Made by a program: the position numbers and the translations under genes | Notes under the pieces: generated by a model | The model's input: the letters and a program-made list of their open reading frames with translations, nothing else | Told to the model about the DNA's origin: nothing | Databases searched by the model: none | Shown: positions 1 to 11,622 of the stretch, one piece after another | Position numbering within the stretch: position 1 is the stretch's first letter | Layout: each line of letters starts with the position of its first letter | NCBI GenBank assembly: GCA_009760885.1 | Contig: CM019716.1 | Location: 15,768,702 to 15,832,701 of the forward strand | Reading direction: 5' to 3' | Origin: Achatina immaculata | Lineage: Eukaryota > Mollusca > Gastropoda > Stylommatophora > Achatinidae | Length of the DNA stretch: 64,000 nt

Positions 1-1492
1 TGACTATTTCAACAAAATGGCGGCTTGTTTCTCGTCTGCTTATCAGGCGGCGATGAAAAGTTTGCCAGATTATAGATGAAGGTTGCCTCTTTGAATTCCA
101 TACTTTGCTTTATAGATGGCATTTTTGTCTTGGCCATAATAAAATTAGTCTCATTACTTAATTGTCGGGTCTTGTAGTTTTTCCACGTTACCATTACAAG
201 ATATGACAGTACTTGCTGAATTAATGTTAGTTACTTCTACAATAGGAAGTTGCTACTAGTTTTGTCATGCACGTGTGGCATGTGTTGAATAAACTGTTGC
301 TCATATGATTAACGTGTTGGCTGCTTTAATATTTACAGATGTTAAAGTAATGGGACTGTCTTACTAGATTCACACCGTTGTCATTTTGTAGTAGCACTAA
401 AAGCTTCAGAAAGTTCGAGTATTCTAACATGAATTATTAAAGGGAAAAGGGCAAGAAACATGTCTCCTATGACCAGAATTAACACGAAGAGGCTCCCTGG
501 TCTGTGCTGTTTTATATACCAAGAGAATATTTGCTTCTAGAGTTAGAATAATTAAGAAGACTGGGATACATTTATCTAAATTATATAGAAACTTCATAAT
601 CTTTGCCATCCAAGTCAGTCAATTATGTATCAGCAAAAACTAGAACTCTCAATAGTTTTTTTTCTTTTTTTTTTGGGGGGGGGGGGGGGGGGAGGGGAAC
701 AATTAAATCCAAGAAATCACAATATACTGTTCTGACTTAAACAACAGAACTTTTGTTCTAACGATCTGGCTGAAAGATGAAAACCTTCAAATAAGCTGAG
801 TAGAACTGTATTTGTTGGTTTAAAGAACAACTAATTTATTGTTAATTACAGCTCATTTTCTTGTAGAAACAAAATCCTTGCACGCTAGTTTCATTTTAGC
901 AAATTGCTGCTCAATTTTCGACAAAGTAAACATGGGCACACCACTCATATAGTGAAATACCTAGTTGCAAAGATCACGGCGAATATGATTTCACAGAAAA
1001 TACCACAAAAATATACTCTTTATCAGACTTTTACAATCCACCCTAAAGTCACCAGTTTGAACTTTGTTAAGATTTCTGCTACAAACAATTCACTTTTGTC
1101 TCCATCAGAAATAAATTAAATACTTATGATGACTTTTTTAAAATAAAAAACTATTCTCCCTGGATAGTATTACATTGCCTAAGGCAGAACATATTTTTCA
1201 TTCTCGATGTTATTAATACTGAAGTCTTTAAAATATGGAGACCGTATTCCACAAAAAAAGCAAATTCTGTTCTATTAAAGCAGTTCAAAATGCTGATTAT
1301 TGGTTATTTTCTATCGTTGAATGTGTAAATTCTTTTTTTTAGCTTATAGATGCTAGAAAGGTTTTGTTTTTGAATGCACAAATTCAAAATACGTGATGGC
1401 TGACCCACGTGAACAGCAACAAATGTTAGTAGCTAGAGGTGTGACCATTGTATAACATCTACTACTCTTTGAGAAGACAGTCTCAAGATATC
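1..1492. other. AT-rich non-coding DNA, no gene seen
   Basis: No reading frame here resembles a known protein. The stretch is AT-rich with a T/G homopolymer at about 657-695. Short open frames at 9-194, 424-609 and 904-1119 have low-complexity, non-domain translations and no convincing splice context. It ends at a scaffold gap. Confidence 0.6.
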
Positions 1493-1592
1493 NNNNNNNN
1501 NNNNNNNNNNNNNNNNNNNNNNNNNNNNNNNNNNNNNNNNNNNNNNNNNNNNNNNNNNNNNNNNNNNNNNNNNNNNNNNNNNNNNNNNNNNN
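1493..1592. other. Assembly gap of 100 N
   Basis: Exactly 100 consecutive N characters, the usual placeholder for a gap of unknown size. Confidence 0.99.
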
Positions 1593-1949
1593 TCACTAGC
1601 CTCTTGAAGTCGTCGTTTGAAGTGTCAAGGTTAAACATGATGGGGTGATCTATCTGTAAACAAGAGCTTCTTTCTTCAATTTAAGAAGCAGTGGAGGAAA
1701 GAGTTCTTCAATTCAATGTCAAGATCTTCCTAGCACTTATCACGTCTTTCTAGCACTGCTCACGTCTTCATAGCAGTTATCACGAATTTCTAGCAAAGAT
1801 GGCGTCTCCATAGAACTCATAAGAATCTGTGGAAAAGGAGAAAGTGATTAAAATAAGCAGAAACAATACTGTAGTAAAATTCTATGATTCACAGCAGAGG
1901 GAAAGAAAATAAATATCTAAAACTAAACATTCATTCACCTCAAGAAAGT

Positions 1950-2170
<221 letters not shown>

Positions 2171-2559
2171 GGGTGAAATATTTTGCACTATGTATTACAT
2201 GAATTTATCCATCTTCCACAAAATATAAACACGAAATATTTAAGTAAGCGGAGAAAAATGTATAATGAAAGCATTTCATAATTCTAATCACACACAAAAT
2301 AATGAAAGAACTATTGACACTGAATTTGGAGAACTGCATCTCGAATGAAGGATTGTCAAAACAATACACCAAGGGCGAATAACTACTACGTAGAAGAGGC
2401 AACGACAACAGAGAAGATGAAATATAGATAACAGAGAAATCTGGCTAACAGACGATGACGTAAGTGGAAAAGAAAGAGTACATTTGGCACATCACAGAAT
2501 GCACCAAATAAATAAGTAGCTCCACAATAGTGTCAGTAAATATGGCACCGGACTATTGC

Positions 2560-3600
2560 CTTGTCTTTTCTCCTTCCTCATATAACTCTCGGTGTTGAGA
2601 GGGAAAAGTCTTGATAGCGCTCGGCGATTTGCTTCATTTAATGGGATATTTAAGGTTTCTGTAATTTCCTATCTCCATCTCCTGAGTTGGCAGCCTCTTA
2701 CCTATAAATCTTAATGTGAATGTTTTTTTGTGATATACTGTTTAGAGATAACAGTGTAACATGGCCAAATCATTTGACTTATTGTTTCTGGAAGCTGTTT
2801 CTAGTGCTACTCCAACCTTTGACTTGATGTTGTCATATCTTATTTTGTCTCTTCTTGTCAAATTTAGTATTCTCCTTAAACATTTCGTTTCTGTCGTGAC
2901 GATTTTCCTTTTGTTTTTTGACTGTTAGAGTACATGTTTGATATTGATAGGACAGAGCTGGGAGGAAAATTGTATTGTACAATGCTCTTTCTTTGTTTCA
3001 GTTGCGATGACAAGGTGTCATTTGTCGACTGACCTCATTCGCGATATTGAATGTTTTCAGTCTTAGAATCAATTTTCTCTGAGAATATTATCCTACTTAG
3101 GTATTTGAACATGTGGCTTCTTTAAAGGCCTGGTTGTTCAGGTAGATCTTTTTTTAAAATTTCTTCTCTCGCTCAGTCATGAATACAAGTCTTTCAGCAC
3201 TCATCTTCATGTTGTGGCTTCTACTTGCTCTTGGTAAGCTATCCATGTTCTGTTGTAGGTCTTTTCATGATGTGGCATAAGTGGCTTGGTCGTCAGCAAA
3301 AATGAGAGTTCATCTATGGTCCAACTATTGGGTATGTTGTCGGGATGGTGTTGTGGGCTGATCGACACTGTTTCTGGAGTTGGCCTGTTGGGCAGTTTTG
3401 TGATGGATTTCTTACTACGTATGCTAGTTTCTTTGCAGATGTTATCAGTTTATGCTGTCACTTGTAAGGAAAATAGTACACAACACTCCCTCACTCCAGA
3501 TTTTATGATGAACCGCACATTTGTTCTAACTATACACAGACTGTATTCATACAGATTTCTGCATAAGTTGATCACATGTGTACTAACATCATTGTAGTAT
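2560..3600 (-). pseudogene. Decayed LINE reverse transcriptase, C-terminal part
   Basis: Read on the minus strand, the broken frames give an RT active-site box of the FADD type near 3285-3300 (LIFADDQAT). Further down, near 2800-2890, comes LRRILNLTRRDKIRYDN, the conserved segment after the RT thumb in non-LTR retrotransposons of the endonuclease-RT type. Several stops and frameshifts interrupt it, so it is a dead fragment. The assignment rests on motif order. The clade is uncertain. Confidence 0.6.
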
Positions 3601-4450
3601 AAGTTGATCACATGTGTACTAACTTCATTGTAGTATAAGTTACCACCGTCTATCTCTCTTTCATCAATGTACTAGAGTCTCCTCGGTACGTAAGACCGTA
3701 ACCAGTGTGGAATATTCTCCGTTGATAGTAAGGACTACAAAAGAAGTTATTGGAACTTTACTGTGCTTGATATGATATCATTCACGTTGTTTTCTGCCTG
3801 ACTGATTTTAGTTATATGCTGCTTGTTAATCAATAGGCAAGATTTGTTACTTCGGTATTCTCATAGCAACAACAACAACAGTTTTCAGGTTCGCCCATAG
3901 TACAACAATAACACCAGAGTCACAGAGATCAAGAACTGGACTTCGATTCGTTCAACTAGACTGACAAAAGAAGTTCCACAACACAAGATCCCCAGCTAAA
4001 TGTAACGTTGACAAGGTTTATTGATCGGAAAAATGAGCGTTGAACTGATGAGTGATGTGATGAAGCCCAAAGGCTTGAAAACCGCTGCCACACGACAGAG
4101 ACAAGAAAAACATGCAATACAACTTCCCGGGCACGAAGTCAGTGCCATCAGGAAGTGAATCTAACTACCGAGCATTACTAACTATTACTATCATAAGTGG
4201 TTCTAAATACTACTACTTACAACACTACGGAATTTCCAAACAATCGTGCACAACAACACATCTTCCAAAAGATGAACAATTACGTCACATATTCAGTCCT
4301 AACCAGGACAATACTACAAAGCTATGCACATTCTAAACTAGGCAAAAAGTTTGCCCTAAAAAGGACAAATGTTACTGCAACAAAACTAAGGCATGCCTAA
4401 AACTCACTAACAACTTCTACTCTAAAATGACTTCTTGATCTAATCTCATC
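3600..4450. other. Non-coding, possible retroelement end
   Basis: There is a 33-bp near-duplicate at 3566-3632. A hairpin with a hammerhead-like core lies near 4050-4084 (see findings). Open frames at 4112-4336 and 4197-4400 overlap in different frames and match nothing I recognise. Confidence 0.4.
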
Positions 4451-4455
4451 AGAAG

Positions 4456-4736
<281 letters not shown>

Positions 4737-4739
4737 TGT

Positions 4740-5406
4740 CATTGCTTGGTCAGCTCTGCCTCTTTTATATGACTGGGATTTTCTCAGCCCCCGTCTAGAA
4801 ACTTCGGTCTCGAGAAGTCTAAGTCTTCCCGTGAGAATCACTGTTTATTTGACCTTCAACTACTGGAAAAAAACTTCGTTTTTAACATATAATCTTTGTA
4901 CCCAAATTCACAGTTGTTGTGACTGTTTTTAACATTACTCTGAGCCAACAGTCACTCTGTCACGAGAATCTGTTTAAGTTACCAGTCACAACATAATTTT
5001 TTCCCAAGCATAGGTCATGGGAAGTGCAGACTAAGGGGACTTAATTTATGAAGGATTACAATATATTAGAATTCTGTCCCCTTTGACTAAGCAGTCTATA
5101 GTTTTAATTACACTTACAGAATTCTGCTACAATTGAACCCAAGTTTTAATGCCAGAAGCAATAAAATAAATGAGATTAATAGCCGACCTACTCGATGATA
5201 GCGCAACGTAGAATGGGCTGAAGGTTGGACTTTGTATAAAAGAATACATGCATAGAGATTGAGTCAGTCGGGAATTGCTGGCTGAGCAAGTAGGACGTGC
5301 CAACGGATAGGGTGGGGGGAGGGGGGAATCTCTATTTTTGTACTGTGGGTGAACATGTTTATGTCATCAATGGATATGCTTATATTATGTGGTTCGAATG
5401 TGATAA
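4740..5406. other. Non-coding spacer, nothing recognised
   Basis: Mixed-composition DNA between the CTAT array and the Tc1-like element. I see no frame, repeat or RNA gene that I can support. Confidence 0.5.
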
Positions 5407-5744
5407 TATATACTGTCCAAAAGAAGAAACGCACAGCTTATATAAGCTTTAGTTTTTATATGTTATGACCAAATTTGTTCCCGGGTATCTCAAATCAAAC
5501 CAAAAATTGTCACCAAGATATCAGGTCCATGATTTAGCGTGAATTTTTCTATTCTTGTGTATAGTCAGAACGCAGTAGCTGCCCTTGCTAATCACGCAAT
5601 TTTTTTTTTATCATAACTCACGTAGCGTTTATGGAAAAGTCGTGATTTTTTGTGGTGAGCACAACTCACTTCCCACGCAAATGAAACCCTATAAAAGAAT
5701 GAGCTGACACAAATAAAACTCAGTTAATTTTCAAGCAGACAATT

Positions 5745-6060
5745 ATGGCGCGTCCATTGCAAAATTTACGAAACATTGCTATTGGTCGCCTGCAAGCAGG
5801 CGAAAGTCAAAGTCAGGCTGCTAGGCTTTTAAACGTGCAGCAGAGTACCACCAGTCGACTTTGGCACCGTTTCCAAGCCACTGGCTCAGCTGAAGACCGC
5901 CATCGCAGTGGACGACCCAGGGTGACAACAGCAGCTGATTATTTTGGTTCATCACGTCAGAAACAGGTTTACAACAGCTTCATTAAGTGCCCAGTCGTTG
6001 CTTGCAGGACGTCATGTGTCTGATTAAACTGTCCGGAAAAGACTGCATGAAGCTGGACTG
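5745..6060 (+). pseudogene. Tc1-like transposase, N-terminal HTH part
   Basis: An intact frame begins at the ATG at 5745 (MARPLQNL). Residues about 5-70 form the paired helix-turn-helix DNA-binding region, including LQAGESQSQAARLLNV followed by STTSRLWHRFQATGSAEDR and a GRPRVT motif, typical of Tc1/Tc3 transposases. After GRPRVTT the frame is lost. The plausible continuation passes through other frames to about 6120. The start ATG is the natural transposase start because it lies about 340 bp inside the left TIR. Confidence 0.85.
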
Positions 6061-6119
6061 GTGGCACGACGACCTCACCGAGGTACTGTCTTAACGAGAC
6101 GCCATCGCCAAAATCGAAT

Positions 6120-6670
6120 TGTTTGGGCCAGCCAGCATCGGCCCTGAACAACTGACAATCAATAGGAACGTGTCTGGTTTAGTGACGAATCTTCCTTTTT
6201 GCTGCACCGCCATGATAAGCGAAGAAGGGTCTACCGTAGGCAAAATGAACGCCCAAAATTGCGTTGACGAAGCTCCGCTGCACGGTGGTGGAGGTGTAAT
6301 GGTATGAGGAATGATCAGTTTCGACGGAATCAGTCCATTCGTACAGATTGAAGGAGGCTTGAATGCGCAACGATACGTCAATAAAATTGTTCGACTCCAT
6401 GTCCTTCCATTTTTGGCTGCGGAAATGTCTGTGTTTCAACAGGACAACGCCAGACCCCATTCTGCACGGTTCACCACGCAGTCCTTGACTGCCAGCAACA
6501 TTCTCACTATTCCCTGGCATTCCCTGCCTCCAGACATGAATCCCATCGAGCACCTATGGGATGAACTGAAAGACATGTTTGTCGTCGAAACGTTTCTCCA
6601 GTCAATTGTCATGATCTGTGGCAGCCACTCCAGGAAGAGTGGGCAGCCATCTCACAGGCGCACATGAGAC
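6120..6670 (+). pseudogene. Tc1-like transposase, DDE catalytic part
   Basis: The catalytic half survives in fragments. From 6311 a frame reads FVQIEGGLNAQRYVNKIV, then VFQQDNARPHSARFTTQS, which carries the second catalytic aspartate, then PPDMNPIEHLWDELK, which carries the glutamate of the DD34E triad. The first aspartate region (expected as VWFSDES) is present near 6173-6190 but in a different frame. A UGA at about 6304 separates the pieces. Frameshifts and the stop make this transposase non-functional. Confidence 0.85.
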
Positions 6671-6920
6671 ATCTGATCGCATCTATGCCCAGGAGGTGCA
6701 AGCGGAGGCCACACACCATACTAACTTGAGAACCCATGGGACTAACAAATTATTGTCACGCAGATGCAAGATACTGTCAAGTGAGTGTTTAAACCCTTAG
6801 GTATTATTGTGTGCAATTTGAAAATTTTATTCATTCAATTTAAAAAGCTATAGAACATCAAAGTTATGGCTAAAATTGGGTCATCAGTAGTTATGCGTTT
6901 CTATTTTTGGACAGTATATA

Positions 6921-7330
6921 TTTTGCGACGTAGACGCGAGCAGGTTTCGAGTGTCACACCCTCCGATCCATCCCGACCCACTTATTTTTTTCATAGAGAG
7001 CACCGTACCATTATACAAGGGAATATTGTGTGAAAATGTGATGTACGTATTTATTCCAGGATTCACCCTAACAATGTTTATGCAAGGAGCGGATTGAGTG
7101 TCGCCTATATATCCTATGAGGACAGTTATACATGTATGTTCTATATATACTGATTTGTTATGTGCACTTCTTTATGCTGGTAGTGATGACAGAGCGTAGG
7201 TGCTCGATAATGGCTTATGTATGCATGATATTTTAAGTGTATGTCACTTTATTCGTAGTATTACTTTATGTTGAGGTTGATAACAGAAGGAAAGCGCTTG
7301 ATATGGATATATGAATGCAGAATTAATAGG
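6921..7330. other. Non-coding spacer, nothing recognised
   Basis: No domain-like frame, tandem repeat or RNA gene that I can support. Confidence 0.45.
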
Positions 7331-7334
7331 AAGG

Positions 7335-7435
7335 GAGCATCTAGTACTGCCAGTGTAAGATTTCCCGCAGTTTATTTCTATCTACTCTATCGAATGCATT
7401 TCCTGGATCTAAGCAAGTTATGAGGATTGTCAGTG
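7335..7435 (-). pseudogene. Short LINE reverse transcriptase relic
   Basis: On the minus strand about 30 codons read ILITCLDPGNAFDRVDRNKL. This is close to the RT palm segment with the catalytic aspartate (usually IDLEKAFDRVDR). Nothing else of the element is recognisable around it. Confidence 0.5.
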
Positions 7436-8007
7436 GAATAAAAAAAAAATAACTTATCAGCTTGGATCATAGCGACCTGTAGCAGGTTGCTGTGGTTTGT
7501 GGAGTAATCTTCTTTAGTAGTTTATTCCTTTGTCTTGCCAAACAAATTTTAGGCATCATAACGAAAGCACAGCGAAACAGAGATTTGTCACAATCCCCGC
7601 TTGTCACATTCCCCGCTTGTCACATCGCCGAGTCACTGCCTCAATACCAGGACTATTTTTTTTCCTCAGGACCTGATCATTGTATAAGTGTTGATAATTT
7701 GCCACGGAACCAGACCACTGCTCTTACCTGAGACCGCCAAACCAGGTCTCTATTCTGTGAACAAGAACAGCAACCGTGTTCAGTCTCTGAAGTGGTTTAT
7801 ATTTCTTTATTATGTCCCTTCTCTCACAATTTAACTAATTAATAACTTCTGCTGTACCACGGAGATAATAAGGTCACTGGCACGTTCAGAAAAGCTGTGA
7901 TTACTTCCAAAATGAACACCCATTTTTGAATTAAATATGAATGTATGATTATTTTTAAAAAAACTGCATAAGACAGAGAAAAGAGGGATTAAAAACATAT
8001 ATACTAT

Positions 8008-8612
8008 CAGTTTTGAATATCTTGGATCGCTACTAACTAATAATGGAGATACAATGAGGGAAATTAAAAGGAGGACATCTATCGCTCTTCAGAAAGTAAA
8101 ACAAATAAAGAATCTGTGGAGAGGAGCAGACAGAACCACAAAAATAAGATTTTTAAGGGCAAGCATCTTTCCCATCGAAACATATGCCTGTGAGACCTGG
8201 ACACTGAACAAAACAGCTGAGAAACACATAAATGCCTTTGAATGTAAATGCTACAGAAGAGTTCTCCAAATATCGTGGACACAAAAAAGAACAAATATAT
8301 CTATACTACAAGAGCTTAATATTGAAGAAGGCTGGCTAGTGAAGAGGATTAAAGAGAGAAAACTGAAATATTTTGGACACATTAAACGTCATGATAATTT
8401 AGAGAAGACCGTATTGGAAGGATACATAATGGGAAAAAGAAAAAGAGGAAGACCAAGACGAAGATGGCTGCAAGACATCGTTGACGATCTGGAAATGGAT
8501 GCAGCAGCAGCAGGCCATCTTGCTCACAACCGAGAGGCCTATAGGAGTGCTGTTTGGGAGGCAAAGTTCCGCAAGGGACATGCAAATGAATGAATGAATG
8601 AATACTATCATT
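8008..8612 (+). mobile_element. RTE-like LINE, 5'-truncated 3' end (family A)
   Basis: The open frame at 8054-8593 encodes the C-terminal region of an endonuclease-reverse transcriptase. It begins at FEYLGSLLTNNGDTMREIKR and runs through the ACETWTLNKTAEKHINAFE segment. It ends with GKRKRGRPRRRWLQDIVDDL and the terminal KGHANE before the stop. The stop is followed at once by a short ATGA/AATG repeat tail, as is typical of RTE-type LINEs with almost no 3' UTR. This is the cleanest tail copy in the window. At least six other copies of the family occur (27.9, 30.8, 36.8, 38.8, 50.4 and 61-63 kb). The RTE-like clade label is an inference from the tail and ORF end. Confidence 0.85.
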
Positions 8613-9034
8613 TGTTTCATTTGGTATGATACTCTCTCTCTCTCTCTTTCTCTCGCGCACACACAAACACACCAACTTTCTCCTTCTTCATCCCCCCCCC
8701 CCCCCCCCCCCCCACAAATAGAGGCAAAAACGGAGATGAATATTTGTAGCTTATGTTTATTGCAACAAGTAGTAGCGAGTAAGAAAGTCGTGGACCAAAA
8801 TTCTTTTAAAATCAGAATTTATAGATAGAGAAAATATAAATCTATCACCTTTTATCATCTATCACTTAAAAATAAGCAGATATCAGAAGAAAATATGACA
8901 ATAATCGTTAACAACCAGCGGTGCGAGCATTAATCTATGTACCTGTTGCATTCTGGAGTTAGATATTCTAAAATCTTTGTTCTTGGTTTTTCCAAATTCG
9001 TCCAGACAAGGATAAGTGGTAAATATGTAAATGG

Positions 9035-9432
9035 CAACATGCGAGTAGCGATCTCAGAACTTAGTAGATGACATCATGATTCCAGCTGTCTTAGAATTTA
9101 GTAGATGACATCATGAGAGTAGCGATCTCAGAATTTAGTAGATGACATCATGATTCCAGCTGTCTTAGAATTTAGTAGATGACATCATGAGAGTAGCGAT
9201 CTCAGAATTTAGTAGATGACATCATGATTCCAGCTGTCTTAGAATTTAGTAGATGACATCATGTGAGTAGCGATCTCAGAATTTAGTAGATGACATCATG
9301 ATTCCAGCTGTCTTAGAATTTAGTAGATGACATCATGAGAGTAGCGATCTCAGAATGTAGTAGGTGACACCATGAGAGTAGAGACCTCAGAATGTAGTAG
9401 GTGACATCATGAGAGTAGTAATGTCAGCAATG
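9035..9432. repeat. 74-bp minisatellite
   Basis: About four and a half copies of a 74-bp unit containing two half-units, each with TTTAGTAGATGACATCATGA, alternating the spacers 'GAGAGTAGCGATCTCAG' and 'TTCCAGCTGTCTTAG'. The last units diverge to TGTAGTAGGTGACA. One isolated unit reappears at 11183-11222. Confidence 0.9.
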
Positions 9433-10860
9433 ACTGCCTGCAGAGATTAAAGTACAGTGGCAGATACATGGCGTGGTGGGAGAGATAGATTGGCCCCGAA
9501 TACGGTATAACATAGCCAAGGGATTGTGGTCTGTAAAACATCCTTTATTAATATCCATCTTCCCCCCCCCCCCCACTTAAAATGCCACTTGCACCAGTAA
9601 GTTTTACAATATTATTTGTTCTAGATTTAAGATAATAAAATTTGAAATTAACATCATATAGTCTTTTCTATTGAACAACGTTGATGGTCTTCTGTTTCTA
9701 TTCTGTTTCTCTTATGTTTCTCCACATGTTTCTGCTACTGACGAGTACTGGCTGTACTAAATAGCATAACAACACTGACTGTTTATATGTGTAGTTTTTA
9801 CAGAAACAAAAAAAAACAAATAACATAAATAGAACAAAGCTATAAATATAACGTCATTCTTTTTAAAATGTATGCAATATACTCTCTTCATAATAAACTA
9901 TTGCTGGATGTGATGGAATAGGCTAATTGTGCACTGTGTTTAAAATCCAGACACTCCTTGCGATTGGCTAACGAGAGTGAGGCTGCTCCCATCTCACATA
10001 TCATGAAATGATACAACAAATTCGAGATTGCTAGGATAGCAACTCTTTCCATTACATTCCATGCCAAGAAATGTTCACAGCTGACATTCTTTTTTTTTTT
10101 TCTCTGAATTATTTCCAAGTTACGGATGTTTTAAGCAATCGTTTAACTATTTTCAAAGTAACTGAAAAGTTTCCACTTCGAACATTTCTCATATATCCAA
10201 ACACAAAGGCGCAGGGTGCAGAAATTAGTTTTAATGTATAAAATAGGCTAATAAATCAATCTACATTAGCGATGTGAAAAAAATGTAAAATTAATGTATG
10301 AATATATTACAAAGAAAGCGAAAATGTTTAACAGAGATTTTAACACACGGAAATATTTGATGAAGGATACATTTAACAAAAAATGTATCCATCATCTGAG
10401 AAACTCGTCAGCTTGAAGGTAAACTCAGGGGCAGATCATCCAAAGATTCCCAAGTATATAAACAAAAACATAAGGGCGTTAACTTTTAAATTACATTCGA
10501 ACGGGATCAAACCGTGAAAAATCCATATTTTGTAACAAGTAATTCAAGTTAAGACATATACACATATTTTTATCTGGCTCATATTAAAGGTAAAAGTTAA
10601 AAGATAAAGATACATGCTTTAGAGGAACATAGGTATTGCTCGAATTAAAACTTCGAAACAGACATATAAGTGTATTTCTAAAAGCTTCCTTGACATTTTG
10701 ATGTCCAAATCTTTTTTTTTTAATGCTCGTAAGTTTTGGATATTTCAAGTTTACTCCGAGCGTTATGTCAAGAGAACGCCTCTTCCACTGAGTTTTATGT
10801 TAAATATGTTTCATCTCCATGCTACAGGAAAACCATTTATTATGACACTTAAGGATTCTG
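9433..10860. other. AT-rich non-coding DNA, no gene seen
   Basis: No frame with a recognisable domain. Homopolymer C at 9562-9573 and scattered A/T runs. Confidence 0.55.
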
Positions 10861-10874
10861 TGTTAATTTCTCGT

Positions 10875-11180
10875 TATACAGGAGTTTCTACATACGATAT
10901 TTTGTGAGCACCTCATCCAGATAACGGGTGTTATGAATGACCTGAAGACTGCCAGCCAATACAAGTATACTATCATGAAAGGATTGGGGCCTATGGCGAA
11001 AGAAGCATAAGGAACAACGCAGATGAAGTAAACGATAGAAACAGCGAGGAGAAGATTCTTCTCTCCTACCGGGTCTGAAATACCTGGGACTGTTGTGTTC
11101 TGGTAAAGAACTTGGTCCGTGGCCGGGTCTGACATAAATGGGACTGTTGTGTTCTTTTAAAGAACTCGGTGCGTGGCCGG
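10875..11180 (-). pseudogene. Possible rhodopsin-like GPCR fragment (TM6-TM7)
   Basis: A minus-strand frame ending at about 10875 reads EKNLLLAVSIVYFICVVPYA, then GPNPFMIVYLYWLAVFRSFI, then TPVIWMRCSQNIV and a stop. The first block looks like TM6 with the C-x-x-P motif (CVVP). The second looks like TM7, with TPVIW in place of the NPxxY motif. The loop before TM6 contains an imperfect 54-bp direct repeat (SDPATDQVLYQNTTVPGI and a second, stop-containing copy). No TM1-5 sequence is seen nearby. This is probably a fragment of a receptor gene or retrocopy. The identification is from hydrophobicity and motif spacing only. Confidence 0.45.
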
Positions 11181-11182
11181 GT

Positions 11183-11222
11183 CAGAATGTAGTAGGTGAC
11201 ATCATGAGAGTAGTAATGTCAA
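11183..11222. repeat. Isolated unit of the 9-kb minisatellite
   Basis: The segment CAGAATGTAGTAGGTGACAT and the following GAGAGTAGTAATGTCA match the last unit of the 74-bp array at 9390-9425 almost exactly, about 1.8 kb away. Confidence 0.85.
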
Positions 11223-11281
11223 AGCCTCAAGAATAAAATGGTACTCAGAAAAGACAAATAAACAAAGACATGCATACATGG

Positions 11282-11619
<338 letters not shown>

Positions 11620-11622
<3 letters not shown>

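Larger units (their letters stand above)
5407..6920 (+). mobile_element. Tc1-like DNA transposon, inactivated
   Basis: Terminal inverted repeats are readable: the left end at 5407-5433 and the right end at 6894-6920 share TATATACTGTCCAAAA followed by an AGAAACGCA block. The termini are flanked by TA, the target of the Tc1/mariner superfamily. The element is about 1.5 kb, close to the usual 1.6 kb for Tc1 elements. It encloses transposase sequence on the plus strand that is broken by frameshifts, so the copy is non-autonomous. The order is left TIR, HTH domain, broken linker, DDE domain, right TIR. Confidence 0.9.
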
